In this document: one piece after another, positions 51,401 to 62,700 of the stretch
How the letters are laid out: every line of letters begins with the position of its first letter
How positions within the stretch are numbered: the first letter of the stretch is position 1
Assembly (NCBI GenBank): GCA_013397865.1
Contig: VZTI01001766.1
Span: forward strand, 2,169,408 to 2,233,407
Reading direction: 5' to 3'
Length of the DNA: 64,000 nt
Source: Struthidea cinerea
Taxonomy: Eukaryota > Chordata > Aves > Passeriformes > Corcoracidae
Notes under the pieces: model-generated
What the model was told of the DNA's origin: nothing
Databases searched by the model: none
Seen by the model: only the letters and a program-made list of their open reading frames with translations
Program-made: the position numbers and the translations under genes

Positions 51401-54400
51401 TCCTGTAATGAAAATTGTTGACACACATCCCCAGTAACCAGTGCAGGAATCAGCTGCTTCTCTGGCTTTACAAAGTCTTCAGGCTCTGAGAAGCTGCTGT
51501 TCCAGCCATCATCAGAGTTGATAAAAAATCAAGACTCATCTGAGAATGTTAATTGCCTCTGGAGAAATAAAATAATCTTTCTCAAGAAACTTAAACTTAC
51601 AAACATAGAAACCATGAAAAAGTAGTTTCAAAGCTGCCACATTTTTATTAAAATGGAATGGAAATACCAAACTTCTAGAATACTAAAAGTGTACAATTTT
51701 AGTGAACTCACCAGTCTGGAGTTGTTTTGTTTACAGTCCTTTGAACTCTAATCAGGTGTAAGAGTAACCAGTGTAAAATAACACAGCATTACTGGTCGGA
51801 GTGGGAGTGAGCTTAACCCAATGAGAATAGGCATCCACCTATTTCTAAACACATTCAGATAACAGCAGACAGCTCCCAATGTCATGTACATGATCTCCTA
51901 CAACTTTTTGCTAAAAAAACTTGTGCAAAACCCTTTCATACTTCCAGAGAGCAAAGTTTTTTTGGAGAGGAATCTTTAAAATATAATACAGCGCCTAGAC
52001 GCACTCAGAAAATTTTAAAGCTCTAAACTGAAGCTACTTCTTTCATTAAACTTCCTCAGAAGAAAATCCTCAGTAAATCCCCAACTTAAGGTGAAGTATA
52101 AGAAAATTAATGTTGCTGCTCACCTTCGTCCTGTTCTTTCAAGCTGTGCAACAGATGGACAATGTATTTCAAAACTATTCCAGAATTTGAATTTCCATCA
52201 AAAGGTTTAGACAGCTTTGAATAGCATGGCTGGACACTTAAAAGACTCTGCTCTTCAGAATATCTTGCCAACGTTTATTGTTAAGCACAAAAACCCCCAC
52301 TGATGTCAGTAGTTGGCAGGATCCCAAACTGGTACCATAAAATAATGGTTATGTTTTTTATACAAATCCTTTCCTTCTTAGACACCTAATTCTTCTTTAC
52401 ACTCAAGTTTCAGGTGATGTTGGAACCTGCTGTGCCTCTGCCCTTGCTTTGTAAACTGAGCACAAAAGGCTAGAGTTTGGTCAGTCCAAAGAATCCTCCA
52501 CCCGATTTTGATACTGTTCCCAAAACGTTGTGTACAGACTTCCATACTTAACTTTAAATCTTTTTCAGGAAGTGGCCTATACTGGGGAATACACACTGGA
52601 GGCATTTTCCGAATTCTTAGAAGAAAAAGGCAAGACGGAAGCAGAACCAGGAGAGAACGTAGGTATTTTATCCAGACACCTGCTGCGCGGTCCAGGCGCG
52701 TTCCCAGCTGGTGGAGACGTTCCTGGACCGGCTGCAGCACAGCCACAGCCCCGGGCCCTGCTCCTGTCCCTGCTGGGGTGCTTCTTACCCGCTCGTGGCC
52801 GGTTCCATCCCCGCAGCAGCTGCAGTCATGTACCACAGCCTGGCAGGCACGCACCCGCTCGCATCCCTGTTCTCGTCACACAAACCCCTCTGCTCGCACT
52901 GCTCGTGTCACGGCCGAGTCACTCCACCAACACCGGCAGCAGGCACGGCAGAGAGGAGCCTGCGCCCTCGCAGGTGTCAGCAACACTTGCTCACGGCTTC
53001 AGCTGGAAGCGACAGAGCCCCAGCTGAGTGTCAGCCGTAGCTGGAGTGCTTCAAATCCCCACTGCCCACCTCATTCTGCTGCACTCGGTGCAGCTTCTCT
53101 TCGTCCTAAAGCAAGGACACAGCTGAGAGCAGATGATGCCCCTTCTCTGAGCAATCTGGTTGTGATTGTTGCCCAGTTCCTCAACCGTTTCTTCTCCACT
53201 GTAAATCAGACCAGAGAAGTGTTTGCTGTCCCACATCTGCCTGTTATTTAATCACAGACACTTCCCTGCAAAAAGACACACGGTGAGTGAACAGTGGGAT
53301 CTCCACACAGAGAACTGCGAGCAGCAGAAAAAATCCTGACGTGGAAATGGAGACACTGTCCATCCAGTATAAGGATCCTGGGCCCTTCCTGCCCAGAAAT
53401 GAAGTGGAATCACTGGGTAGCAGTAGTTATCAACACTCTTTTCAGCTAGTAGGAAAACTGTCTGTGGGTGGAGAAACAGTTTTGAGTTTTCATACTCATT
53501 TCCACCAGGGGCTTTGATTTTCTCCTGCAGTCAGTGGTTAAATATGTAGTTACTGACGGAGAGAGATGACTAAACTAGTACTGGGACACAGAAGGCTGCA
53601 GAGCAGGATCAGACATCCACCTTTTCCCAGCCATTGCACAATTCTGCTTTCCAATACCCAAAGCCTGCGCTTGATGCCTGCCTCTTGCATGTTTGTTCCT
53701 CAGTGCTGTGTTTCAAGCAGATCTGTTGAGTTCTACGCACAGTCTTTTACATGCAAAATTTGAGCTGTGTATATTCTGTTGTCTCTTCTTCATGTTTTAT
53801 TTCACATTAAAGAATGAGTAAAAAAAGTCAGCTTAGAAAATACCAGTCAAAAACGTGCTCTGTGTAGCACAAGGGGTAAGTAATTGACATTTTCTCATCT
53901 GTTCACTTTTTCCACCCTTACCTGACACCCACCAAATTTTTCCAGAAGATTGCAGTATTAGACCATTTGCAGTACAGTGCTTGATATGAACTCCCCTGTT
54001 GAAGTAATTCTTCATCCTCACCTCAGGGCACTCACAAACACACAAACAAGATAAATAGGGCAGTTTCTTTTGAGATTGCCGAAGAAAGACAGCCTTGTGC
54101 CCACCAGCACACGTGGTGTTCTAAGTTCTTATTAAATCTTCACACAAAGCTTCATGTAAGCTTTGCCATAAACCAGTGAAAAAGGTTTGAAAACAAAGCA
54201 CATTTTAGCAACAGCTGCACTGTTTCTGACCTCATTAACAAGACCTCAAGTTCCTTGTTTGAAAAGATGAAAATCTGCATTTCAACTAATCTTAAAATGA
54301 TTTTTGTTTTTTTTTTTTAAGAATTACTAGAGCAATTGTCTTTGTGAACATCTGTAATCAGCAGTTTTCCTTTTGCATTTCCTTTTTTGAAAGGATCCTT

Positions 54401-54462
54401 CAGGAGGAATCAAAGAGGATTTCAGTGAAAAGGAAGCTGTAATAACAGAGAAAGAACTTTAA
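30465..54462 (+). CDS. PDILT: Protein disulfide isomerase-like, testis expressed, 11 coding exons, 524 aa
   Basis: ER-resident PDI-family chaperone; in mammals it is testis-specific and works with calmegin on sperm surface proteins. Exons: 30465-30663, 39273-39479, 42357-42490, 44275-44412, 45128-45238, 45933-46058, 47020-47217, 48499-48619, 49974-50155, 52569-52658, 54394-54462, total 1575 nt, phases consistent. Signal peptide MKTHPFFLLLSLFLTGILAA. Domain a (about 40-150) has SQSS at 71-74 where PDI has CGHC, and cis-Pro in IQAFPTVKFF. The b and b' domains follow, then a' with FYAPWSHEC (SHEC at 416-419) and RYPFFTLFPAG. The tail ends TEKEL, an ER-retrieval signal (KEEL in human). RRTGPSTVLINSTDQ, SSEEIPEDWDKMPVK and LVGKNFN are family-specific. 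At 524 aa it is shorter than the human protein (584), mainly in the charged C-terminal tail. Several N-glycosylation sequons (NST, NLS, NLT, NKT) are present. Confidence 0.94.
30664..35100 (+). other. PDILT intron 1, left part
   Basis: Donor GTGAGT directly follows exon 1. Apart from the pentanucleotide repeat at 31.27 kb nothing recognisable was found. Several short open frames lack splice or family support. Confidence 0.55.
31268..31316. repeat. (ATAAT)n pentanucleotide microsatellite ending in an N
   Basis: At least nine head-to-tail copies of a TAATA/ATAAT unit, with an ambiguous base at 31316. It is followed by a further 120 bp of AT-rich imperfect trinucleotide repeats (ATA, TTA, GAT). 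The N suggests the true copy number was not resolved. Confidence 0.9.
35136..35146 (+). promoter_or_regulatory. Canonical TATA box (TATAAAAGGGG), plus strand
   Basis: TATAAAAGGGG is a textbook strong TATA element. It stands at the left edge of the GC-rich island in PDILT intron 1 and points into it. No matching exon could be identified downstream because of the N gap. Confidence 0.4.
35171..35190. repeat. Perfect 8-bp inverted repeat with 4-nt loop
   Basis: GATTTTTC-TGAC-GAAAAATC forms a perfect hairpin on either strand. On the minus strand it lies about 35 nt beyond the AATAAA at 35225, so it could sit at the 3' end of the putative nested transcript. It does not match the histone mRNA stem-loop consensus. 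Confidence 0.6.
35225..35230 (-). terminator. Candidate poly(A) signal of a nested minus-strand transcript
   Basis: Minus-strand CAATAAAGG about 790 nt downstream of the minus-strand TATA box at 36012-36017. It defines a compact candidate transcription unit across the gap. Confidence 0.35.
35472..35903. other. Assembly gap (432 N)
   Basis: A run of N. Its flanks are GC-rich, a usual cause of sequencing dropout in bird genomes. The length may be nominal. All long open frames crossing it are artefacts of translating N. Confidence 0.99.
36012..36017 (-). promoter_or_regulatory. TATA box on minus strand (GGGTATATAGAAG)
   Basis: TATATA in a GGGGGTATATAGAAGC context, about 40 bp downstream (minus direction) of the E2F-like cluster. 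Transcription would start near 35985 and run left into the gap. Confidence 0.45.
36057..36120. promoter_or_regulatory. Cluster of five E2F-like elements at 13-14 bp spacing
   Basis: GGCGGG cores at 36061, 36075, 36088 and 36102, plus CGCGGG at 36115. Most are in a TTTGGCGGGAAAA context, close to the E2F consensus TTTSSCGC. The even spacing also makes this a short tandem array. Together with the adjacent TATA box it looks like a promoter of a growth- or cell-cycle-controlled gene reading to the left. Confidence 0.55.
39480..42356 (+). other. PDILT intron 2
   Basis: Between donor GTAAAC and acceptor CTTCCACAG. AT-rich, with no repeat family, exon or RNA gene that I could recognise. Confidence 0.6.
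45636..45697 (+). mobile_element. Old CR1-type 3' end remnant
   Basis: ACATCAGACTAGAAGGTCAC, then CCCCTTCTGACTG and TAAAAATCTATCAA, resembles the older amniote CR1 3' end (GACTAGATG-GGTCCCTTCTGGCC-TTAAAATCTATGAA pattern). It lies in the PDILT intron between coding exons 5 and 6. Confidence 0.5.
46544..46558. repeat. Short (CA)n run
   Basis: CACACACACACACA in a PDILT intron. Short and unremarkable. Confidence 0.7.
52659..53027 (+). other. GC-rich start of PDILT intron 10, open in frame with exon 10
   Basis: The reading frame of exon 10 stays open past its GTAGGT donor for about 123 codons to 53027, through an unusually GC-rich patch that is also open in other frames on both strands. If the donor were skipped, the protein would lose the EKEL tail. 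The predicted residues are Pro/Arg/Ser-rich with no recognisable domain, so chance openness from base composition is the simplest view. Confidence 0.35.
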
Positions 54463-54559
54463 TAGTACAGAGACAGAGAAACATTCTGAGGATTGTGGGG
54501 GATCCTTCCTGGAAGGAGCTCACTGGAAGAATGAATCATCTCAAGTGAACAGAGAGCTG

Positions 54560-54573
54560 AATAAAAAAATAAA
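54560..54573 (+). terminator. PDILT: PDILT poly(A) signals
   Basis: Two overlapping-range AATAAA hexamers at 54560-54565 and 54568-54573, about 100 nt after the stop codon (54460-54462). This gives a short 3' UTR. Confidence 0.75.
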
Positions 54574-56138
54574 AGTAAAGAATTCAGTATCCATGGCTTG
54601 TTATGGGTGACTTCTCTTCTGAATCCCATTTAACTCCTCGTTTTACTGGGATCAGTTCTCAAGGGTTCTTAAAATATTGTCAGCTTTGCTTAAACGATGG
54701 CTTCATTATTAATAAAACTGCTCTTCTTTAGAAAGGTGGGTATGCAAACATCATGGCAAACAGATCAAGATATAAAACTATTTTTCCTGAACAAGATCTG
54801 CAACAGGATTGCAACTGATTGCTCTCCAATTTACCCTAAAACAGCCCTCTTGTTTTCAAGGGAGTTTAACTGCTCCCAGAAAGAAGGGTCTGACACTGCA
54901 AAGAGCATTCCTAGAGTGATCTTCAGCAGAAGTAATTGAAGCTAGGGGCTGTGCCCAAAGGGGCAGCAAGGCACAATTCATGATTTTTTTATTATCAAGC
55001 AGTAAAAAATGCAGAAATTTAGATATAATTTGATTCCAGTTAGAAAAATACTGTAGCTAACACACAAAGTCATAAATATGACTCATGTTTTAGTTACGTG
55101 AGGTCCCCATACCACAGGTTAAAGAAGTGAAACAGGTGAAACTGCTGGACAATAGTAACTCTGAACAGCTATTAAACACAGAAGCTATAATCTTTTAATT
55201 AGTTTCCTTCCAGAAAAACAGAGCAAGCAATGTTCAGCACCACCCTGTATCTGGCAGATGGGTTTACCATTCAAGATAATGGAAAAAAATTAATTTTCAC
55301 TGCATCTACCCACTGTATACAAGGCTCAGTCCTGGAACTGCTGTCTGTCCTATCATGAGGTGCAAGATGACATTTTAATGAACAAGTGTGGCATCTCAGC
55401 AAACGATGTTCTCATTTCTGCTCCAGCCACCCTCAGATGTGGTGTCAGGGGCCAAGTGCAGACTCACATGCCGTGCCCTGACACAGGACAAGAGCTGCAA
55501 ATCTACTTCATAAAGCATCTGGCAAAAGCCTGCCTGGAAGACAGGCTGGGTCAAAAGTCTGCCTTGTTACTGGCTGAGTTCCTGCAAGTCTTGACCACGG
55601 CAGAAGGTGCCCTTGGTGCCAAACAGTGTGGCCGGGCACATTGTCTCATTCTCCCTCTGATCCAAGCCAGTTACAGAATATTTTCCTGGAACAAAAGTTT
55701 GGAATTTTCACACGGAGAATTGAGCCCTAAGTGTCTGAAATGAAATCACTTCCTCAAGCTTTGCTAAGTCAAACTCTACTTTTTTTATTTTAGCCTAAAA
55801 ATGAAATGAATCTGTTTAATTTTAAAGAGTACATCATTATAACCATGCTCAGACATTCTAAATATTACTTAAAACCATAAAACAATTTTTAAAAGATCAA
55901 TATTTATTAGCCGAACTTGTTTCTGTAAATGGATACCAATATTTTGAATGCCCCACTCACATGAATAATCTCCTCATGCACATAAATAAGCCCTATCAAT
56001 TAAGATTGACAGGACTAGCTAAAAGAGATATGAATGCATACCAGCAGTGGAGCTGCTTTAATCTGCTCTGTCAGGATGATTTGGTTATCAATATGGAGCA
56101 GCAGAAGCAACACTCCCAGCTAGGAATCTTATTTATTT
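54574..56138. other. Intergenic, no gene seen
   Basis: Downstream of PDILT. A 127-codon open frame at 55360-55743 has no recognisable family, signal peptide or splice context, and I do not call it a gene. Confidence 0.5.
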
Positions 56139-56154
56139 AAAAAAAAGAAAAAAG

Positions 56155-56244
<90 letters not shown>

Positions 56245-56299
56245 AACAAACAAAAAACCCAAACCAAACTAAACCAAACAAACAAACAAACAAAAAAAA
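56139..56299. repeat. Long A-rich homopolymer tract
   Basis: Almost pure A with scattered G and C over about 100 bp, then A-rich CAAA/AACC simple sequence. It creates poly-Phe/poly-Lys pseudo-frames. It may be the tail of an otherwise unrecognisable retroposed copy, or a sequencing artefact. No body of a retroelement is visible on its 5' side. Confidence 0.85.
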
Positions 56300-57483
56300 A
56301 GGTGAACAACACAAAGATTAATACAAAAAAGGGATAAACTTGAACCATCGCCAAGAAATGCTGACTTGTTTTTCTATTCAATGCCAGCCTATTCTGCCTT
56401 AAAATACAAGCTTTGAGCACCTTGCAGATAGAAATTAATCTCAATAAGTTCTTTTCTTAAATCCTGGGAAAGAAAAATGTTGTTCAGAATTGACAGTCAT
56501 TCATAGATGCTCAGATGAACAGGAAAAAAAATAATCAATCCTAATGAGAACTATAATAATTCCTTTTCCTCTTTACAACAGATTAATCCCATCTTAATTT
56601 CCCTGGAATTACTTTCAGCTGGCATTAGCATAACAGCAATACACTAAAAGAGATTAATACAAACACAAAACAAATGCACTGACTGTTCAAAAAAAACCAA
56701 CCCTGATGTGTGGCAGTGGCATAATTGGTATAAATATCAAGGTCTGGCTTGGAAGTCAGAAACTTGGTGTTGGTAGAAATAGATGTGTGCTACGTGCTTG
56801 AAGACTGATGGGATAATCAGAGAGAGGGGGCTGAAGCCAGTATTTGAGGCATTTCATTCAGAGAATTGCATTATCAAACTGGTTAGGAAGTTTGAGACTC
56901 TTGTCTTTCCTTTCTCTCACACTCCTGATAGCGAAGAGAGGAGAGTTTGCTCCAAGGCCACATAGTGCAGATATATTAACAAAAATGAACAACTCACACA
57001 TTTAAAAAAAACGTGCTCGTGTTAACTCAAGTGGAGTTTGACCAGCGGAAATTACTCAGCTCAGATGTTTGAAAACCATGCTTTGAGTATGTTCATTTAA
57101 AACTTTGTTGTGGGAAAAGCTTTAAATCCATTTTCCCCGGGCTTGTGCCCACTGTTGTGGCATCAGGAGCCTCACAGAAGCTGTCAGTCATTCACTCAAG
57201 CTTGTGTCCAGCTCAGAGTGCTTCCAGGAGCATCTCACTGCTCACATTTCACTCTTGATTTGCCACCTTTGAGAGACGACACGACTGAAGGGCCAAGCCA
57301 AACGCAGCTCTGCCTCTGGTTCTGGAGGAGGCAGCTGCTGCTCCCGGCGCAGTCCTGCACCAGCGGGATCACGCCTTGCCCAGTGTGTCCTCAGCCTGCA
57401 GTTTCTGAGATCACCTTGGAAATATTTGCTTTCTGTGAAACATTGACAGAGCCAAAGCTGTGCCGGCGCTGCTGCCCACCGCT

Positions 57484-57835
57484 CTCGCTGCTGAGCAAAC
57501 CCCTCTGGCTGCTGAACAAACCCCTCTGGCTGCTGAGCAAACCCCTCTGGCTGCTGAACAAACCCCTCTCACTGCTGAGCAAACCCCTCTCACTGCTGAA
57601 CAAACCCCTTCTGGCTGCTGAACAAACCCCTCTCACTGNACAACCCCCTCGCGCTGCTGAGCAAACCCCTCTGGCTGCTGAACAAACCCCTCTGGCTGCT
57701 GAGCAAACCCCTCTGGCTGCTGAACAAACCCCTCTCACTGCTGAGCAAACCCCTCTCACTGCTGAACAAACCCCCTCTGGCTGCTGAACAAACCCCTCTC
57801 ACTGCTGAGCAAACCCCTCTCACTGCTGAACAAAC
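57484..57835. repeat. 21-bp minisatellite, about 16-17 units, with higher-order repeat
   Basis: The unit is CTCTGGCTGCTGAACAAACCC, varying at two places: AAC or AGC, and TGG or TCA. Units mostly alternate AGC/AAC. The pattern of units 1-8 (from 57484) recurs as units 9-16 after about 166 bp, including a one-base-longer unit near the end of each block. So whole blocks were duplicated. An N at 57639 sits in a damaged unit, which suggests collapsed or unresolved assembly. As 21 is a multiple of 3, long open frames appear on both strands (LLSKPLW/LLNKPLW on plus). Confidence 0.95.
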
Positions 57836-59519
57836 ATGCAGCGGCTGCCTTTTCACCAGGGCCTGCCAGCTACTCCACACCAGGTCCTGGCTGGGGCATT
57901 TACTGCACAGGGACCCTCACTACTCACACACCGGACCCGCATCACCGCTTAAACACCACACAGGGAACACAAACAGCTCAAGAATCGTTTTCTCCCCCTC
58001 CCCAGGAAGAAACAACATGCTGTATTTCATTTGAGCCCTCCTGGGCAAATGCACGTTACCAGTAACTGCAACCAGTGAATAATAAATATTAATAAAGCCT
58101 TTAATTGGAATCCTGTTGAAAAGCACTTTCTCCAGCATGGCTGGCAAGAGCCCCCTTGAACAAATGCTGCCTTCCTGCCAAGTACAACATAGGCAGAGTC
58201 ATAATTTGAGAGCAGAGGCTAAGGTTGTATGTGAACATCACTGCTGAAGCCTGAGCTTTTCAAAGCAAGTATTCTATAGACTGAAGTAATTTGGGAATTC
58301 TGCCCAAAATTTTCTTCCTCTGGCCTTGTCACTTTTGAGAAGATGCTGGTTATTTCTGCTGGTTATTTCACCACGTGCTAACAGAGTCCTGAGCTAAATC
58401 AGCACCTTGGGAAAGCATTCCCTCCAGCCTCTGTGTGCCAGGACACATCACCAGTAATTGCCAGAAAATCAGCTCTTTGGGACCAGTAACAGACGAAAGG
58501 GTTCATAAAAACTCGTTAACTATCACCTCCCTTCACTGAGTTTGACACGGGTGGGTCTCTGCCTGCCCTGCCTCACTCTCCTTGCCTCCAAAGCACTGCT
58601 GTTTGCTGAGTCAGGAAGAAAACCCACCCTCTTCCACGTGCCCTGATCCTGTCCCTAAACAGCTCCTTGCCAAAGTCTAGCAACTTCCACAGGCCAAGGT
58701 GTTTGCCCAGAAATCCCATTTGCTTGGAGGAGTCTGAGCACATTGCCAGAACCTGTTCCAGCCTGGCTGCACAGCATCAGGTGCCTGTGGGATTACTTGG
58801 TTTAAGGGTGGCAACCACAGCCTTTGTGAGAGCCGAGTGTGGGTTGTAGCAGCTTTCTGACTGGCATTAAATACATGGTCTAGTCTAAACTGTTTCTGTC
58901 CTAGTCCTTAATAATTTCCCATGTAATCTTTTATTAAGACTCATTGAAAGAAGAGACTGGACATCTTTTAATGTTCACTTAATTGACAATCTTTGCTGTA
59001 ATTTTTTCCGTGGATTTTTCTACTTGAAACCCTTTGACTAAGATGCTGGTCAGCCTAAGAATTTTAGGACAATTTCCTCAGAGAGCACATGGTGTGGAAA
59101 TGTGAAGGATGTGCTCCGTCAGCAACCAGAGGACTTCATAAAAAAAAAGGAAGATGGTCTTCTATGGAACAGTCATTGGTGAAAGTGAACCCCAATTTGC
59201 AATATATGAAAAGAACATCCCTTTGGATAAATGAATCTCTTCATTTTGAAATTTTGCAACATGAAATCTTCTCTTCCAACTGACAGCCGCTGGGTTTTTG
59301 GTTTTTTTGAACTGAACAAATTCTCATTTATAATGGGAACATGCAAAACACTTCCCCAAATATGTTTATTCTTCTACGGCCTTCTTCCTACTAATTTACC
59401 CGAGCCTGGTACAAGAATACGCTTCAATCCTACGGCCAAAGATGTGAAATAAGGCCCTGTGACTTAGGAAAATCACACTGGCCAACAGCAGGAGCTTAGG
59501 GAAATAATTCTGCACAAGA

Positions 59520-59790
59520 CTTGGGCGAGTCAGAAGAGGCGCAGCCTTTGGGGCGGGCTGGCAGCTGAGGGGGGAACGGGAGCGAGCGCGGCTTCCCGGG
59601 GAGGATGCGGATCCCGATCCCAGCGGAATTCCCACGGCTCCACCGCCACCTGCCGGGCAGCGCGGGCCGGGAGCGGGAGCGGCGCCCGGAGCACCGAGGG
59701 TCGGCGTGTCCCGGGGAGAAAACACCGCCCGGGCCGCGCCGTGGGTGTCACGGGCACATCCACGTGCCCCCGTGGAGGAAATGGATGAGC
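59520..59790. promoter_or_regulatory. Orphan CpG-rich island
   Basis: GC-rich, CpG-dense block (GGGGCGGGCTGG, GGGAGCGAGCGCGGC, GGGAGCGGCGCCCGGAG) inside otherwise AT-rich intergenic DNA, with a GGGCGG Sp1-type box. It looks like a promoter island, but no first exon of a known gene could be read on either strand. It may serve a gene beyond the right edge (the mammalian neighbour is UMOD) or a non-coding RNA. Confidence 0.45.
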
Positions 59791-59799
59791 TTCCAGCTT

Positions 59800-62700
59800 T
59801 TTAGCACCTACAGCACAGGGCAGTGCCAAGAATGCCACCCTGTGCCTGAGAGCATTGTCCAAACGCAGCCTGAGCTCTGCCAGCCCTGGAGCCCGGACTG
59901 CCTCCCTGGGAGCCTGCTCCAGTGCCCGAGCACCCTGACTTGCACTGTGCCAGCTCCTCAGGCACTTCACATTGTGGTCGCCACAGCCGCTGCACCAGGG
60001 CCGTGGAACTGCAGAGAATTCTCCTCCCGAACCAGCTCCAAAAAGAAATCCAAAATACGGAAAAGTGTCTTCACGGTCCTGAATTTCGTGAGATCTGCAT
60101 TTTGCAACTGGAAGTTCTTAAGCATGGACTTCAAAATACCCTAAAATACAGTCAAACAGAAAGTGACACGGCCTCCTTACTTTAACAGAGTCAGAATTCT
60201 CATCTGGCCCCACTGAGATTCAGGAAGTGCTGGGACGGGTTTAGCTTAAAAGATAAATAGGTGCAAAAAGCTGAGGTCCAGTTTGTGCCAGAGTTGCAGT
60301 TTTCTCTACGCATGGGAAACTTCTGCAGACTTTTGGAGTTTTCAGGAGTAGCAGGGGTTCTTGGTGTCGCTTCTTTTTCGTGTTATTGATTTGTTGATTT
60401 TAATTTCCTGTTGTAGAATTTGATGACAACAGCAACAGGATCAGACACATGCGCTTCAACTCATGGAGCTAAGCTGATGGATACACACTGAGGATCAAAT
60501 AATTATTTAAACTTAATTTGATTGATATTTTCCTAATGCTAATTTTTATTTGCTCATGAACATGACTGACCACTAAACACACTTAATTAAAAATTGCTCA
60601 AGTTGCTGTGTGGGATCAACCCTTCCAGTGTCTCTGACTACAGTTTTGATTACAGAAGCCAGTTTTCTTCTGCTTTCCTCTCTCTCTGAGGAGGCAAGAG
60701 GGAAAAAGGGTACAGCTTTACACTTGCTCCCTGTCATGGAAATGAGGGAGGCAGAGTTTGTGTTTCCCTGCACAAATCAGCTTTTTTTGTACACAAACAC
60801 CACTAATTACCTTCTCTTCATGTCTGAATATCAGAAAAATTATCTATATTTAGCAGACTCAATATAACATTAGGAGTAGGATGAGGCTTTGGAGCAAAAC
60901 ACAATGAACATCTCATTCAAGGGAACTCAGCGTTTCTCAAAGCTTAATGCTATCAATCCATTTGCTTATGGAGAGAAGAGAATGAATTTGATTAAAATTT
61001 CTGCTATCCTTTCAGTCTTATGGATTCTCAGCAGGAATCTTTTAGAGGACAACACGAAATGCTCCGTGCATGTTGTTCCTGCTGTGGGTCACACTTCTCT
61101 ACATACACTGCACCATGCTCAAGCAGGTAACAAACGACACAATCTCTTATCTTCGTCGTGTTGCATCCCTTCTTTCCTCCTGTGTTCTGCTGGTGTCACA
61201 ACAGATACAGAGGGAAGGGCAGAGAGTAAGAAAGGTGAGGAATATTCGTGGCATGAAGAGATGCCGTGGGTCTGGTGAGAGACCGAGCCACAGACTAAAT
61301 AAGGGACTCCCACAGGAAGGAGATTTGAAAGTGGTAGGTAGGACAGGACAAGTAAAGGTCGTGAGAGGAGGTACATATAAGTATGAAGAACTGAAGGAGA
61401 AAAGAAAGAACTGGTTTTACAAGAGGGGAGAAGCTCTGCTGCCAGCTGCTTCTGCATCCAGTCCCAAACGCAGCCCTGCTGTACCTCAGACACCTCACAC
61501 ACACAAGACCAACTATCGGTGCAAGCCTCCCTTGACCACTGCTGAGAAGAGCCTCTGGATTCCACTATGGAATTATTTTGGCTTGATTTAGAAAGCCTCT
61601 ACTTCGGGGAAACAGTTTTAGTGCAGTTTTATTGAACCCCAGAAAAGTGCCAGACAGTGGAGAACATTTCAGCTAAACTTAAAGTGAAAATTGTCAATAG
61701 GATATAAAACCAGCTCCCTGAAATTTTTGTGATCATGAAGTTTCCATTAAAACTGTGCAATATGCACTGTGGGTACGTTACACCAGGCTGTGCTGGGTTA
61801 TTTCCCAAGTACAGCACTGTCAGGGTAAACACTGAGCACAGCTGAGAGATTATGACATCCCATGACGGCACTAGCCTTGACTCAAGCCGTGAGAGGTAAA
61901 ATGTTCATCTCAGGAATGGAGAACAGCCCTCATTCTCATTCCAGAAGACACCAACAAGTGGGGTTTAGTTAGAAGAACTGTAATTATCCACTTTGCAGCA
62001 GATAATGTTCAGCATTTCTAATTAAAGACAGGTAAAAGTACAGAACTTTGTAATTACGTGGGATAATCTTTGCATCAAAATAAGACATAGCCCACAGTTT
62101 ATTTGCATGAGCCATGTAGGTTTAGAGCATGCCAAAAACATTTCACTTCCAGCCAGCTACAGCAAAAGCAGAGGTACAGACCTGTATGAAGAGGATCATA
62201 CCCCCTGTAAAATTCATTTCACTTGGAACTAGGACACACACACACACAAATTTGGGTGGCATAAATAGTACCTACAAAGAGAGTTTGCCAGGCAGGTACA
62301 AACTGAAGCTTCAACCATATATGTTGAGCCTATTTCAAGGGAATTATTGGGCATCACATTGAGGAATAGAGCCTCTGGGAAGTGGCATTTCATCTTAACC
62401 CCCTCCACAATAGTTTCTACAGTCTTGAGCCAAGCTGCCTTCTGTCACAAATCCTTTAGCTTGGCCAGGTAACCCAGGCAGAGAAATCCCAGACAACCAC
62501 TTTCCCAAACAACCCCAAATTTCAGGGACGTGAGTAGAAGCAGCTATGCCCCAGGATGACCTGTAGACCATCAACACACAAGTTATGCAATGCATTACTT
62601 GATGAGAATCAGAGCTGCACCTTCAATCAACAATGTGCTCTTCATTTTCTGACTATCCTGTCCTCAGGGCTAATCACTTTGGTGGTTTTATATCCAGAAT

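Noticed and set aside
52508..53251. 247-codon plus-strand frame overlapping PDILT exon 10
   Set aside because: It is in a different frame from the clear PDILT exon (ending at 52658), and its Arg/Ser/Pro-rich composition reflects GC-rich DNA.
55360..55743. 127-codon plus-strand frame downstream of PDILT
   Set aside because: No signal peptide, domain or splice context. Length is within chance for the region.
56129..56444. Poly-Phe frame of about 100 codons on the minus strand
   Set aside because: Pure consequence of the A-tract, with no protein signal.
57484..57835. CRISPR-like spaced repeats
   Set aside because: Units are directly abutting with no unique spacers, and the genome is vertebrate, so this is a minisatellite.
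57110..57880. 225-codon plus-strand frame and minus-strand frames through the minisatellite
   Set aside because: Openness follows from a 21-bp unit without stops. The non-repeat part has no family resemblance and no splice support.
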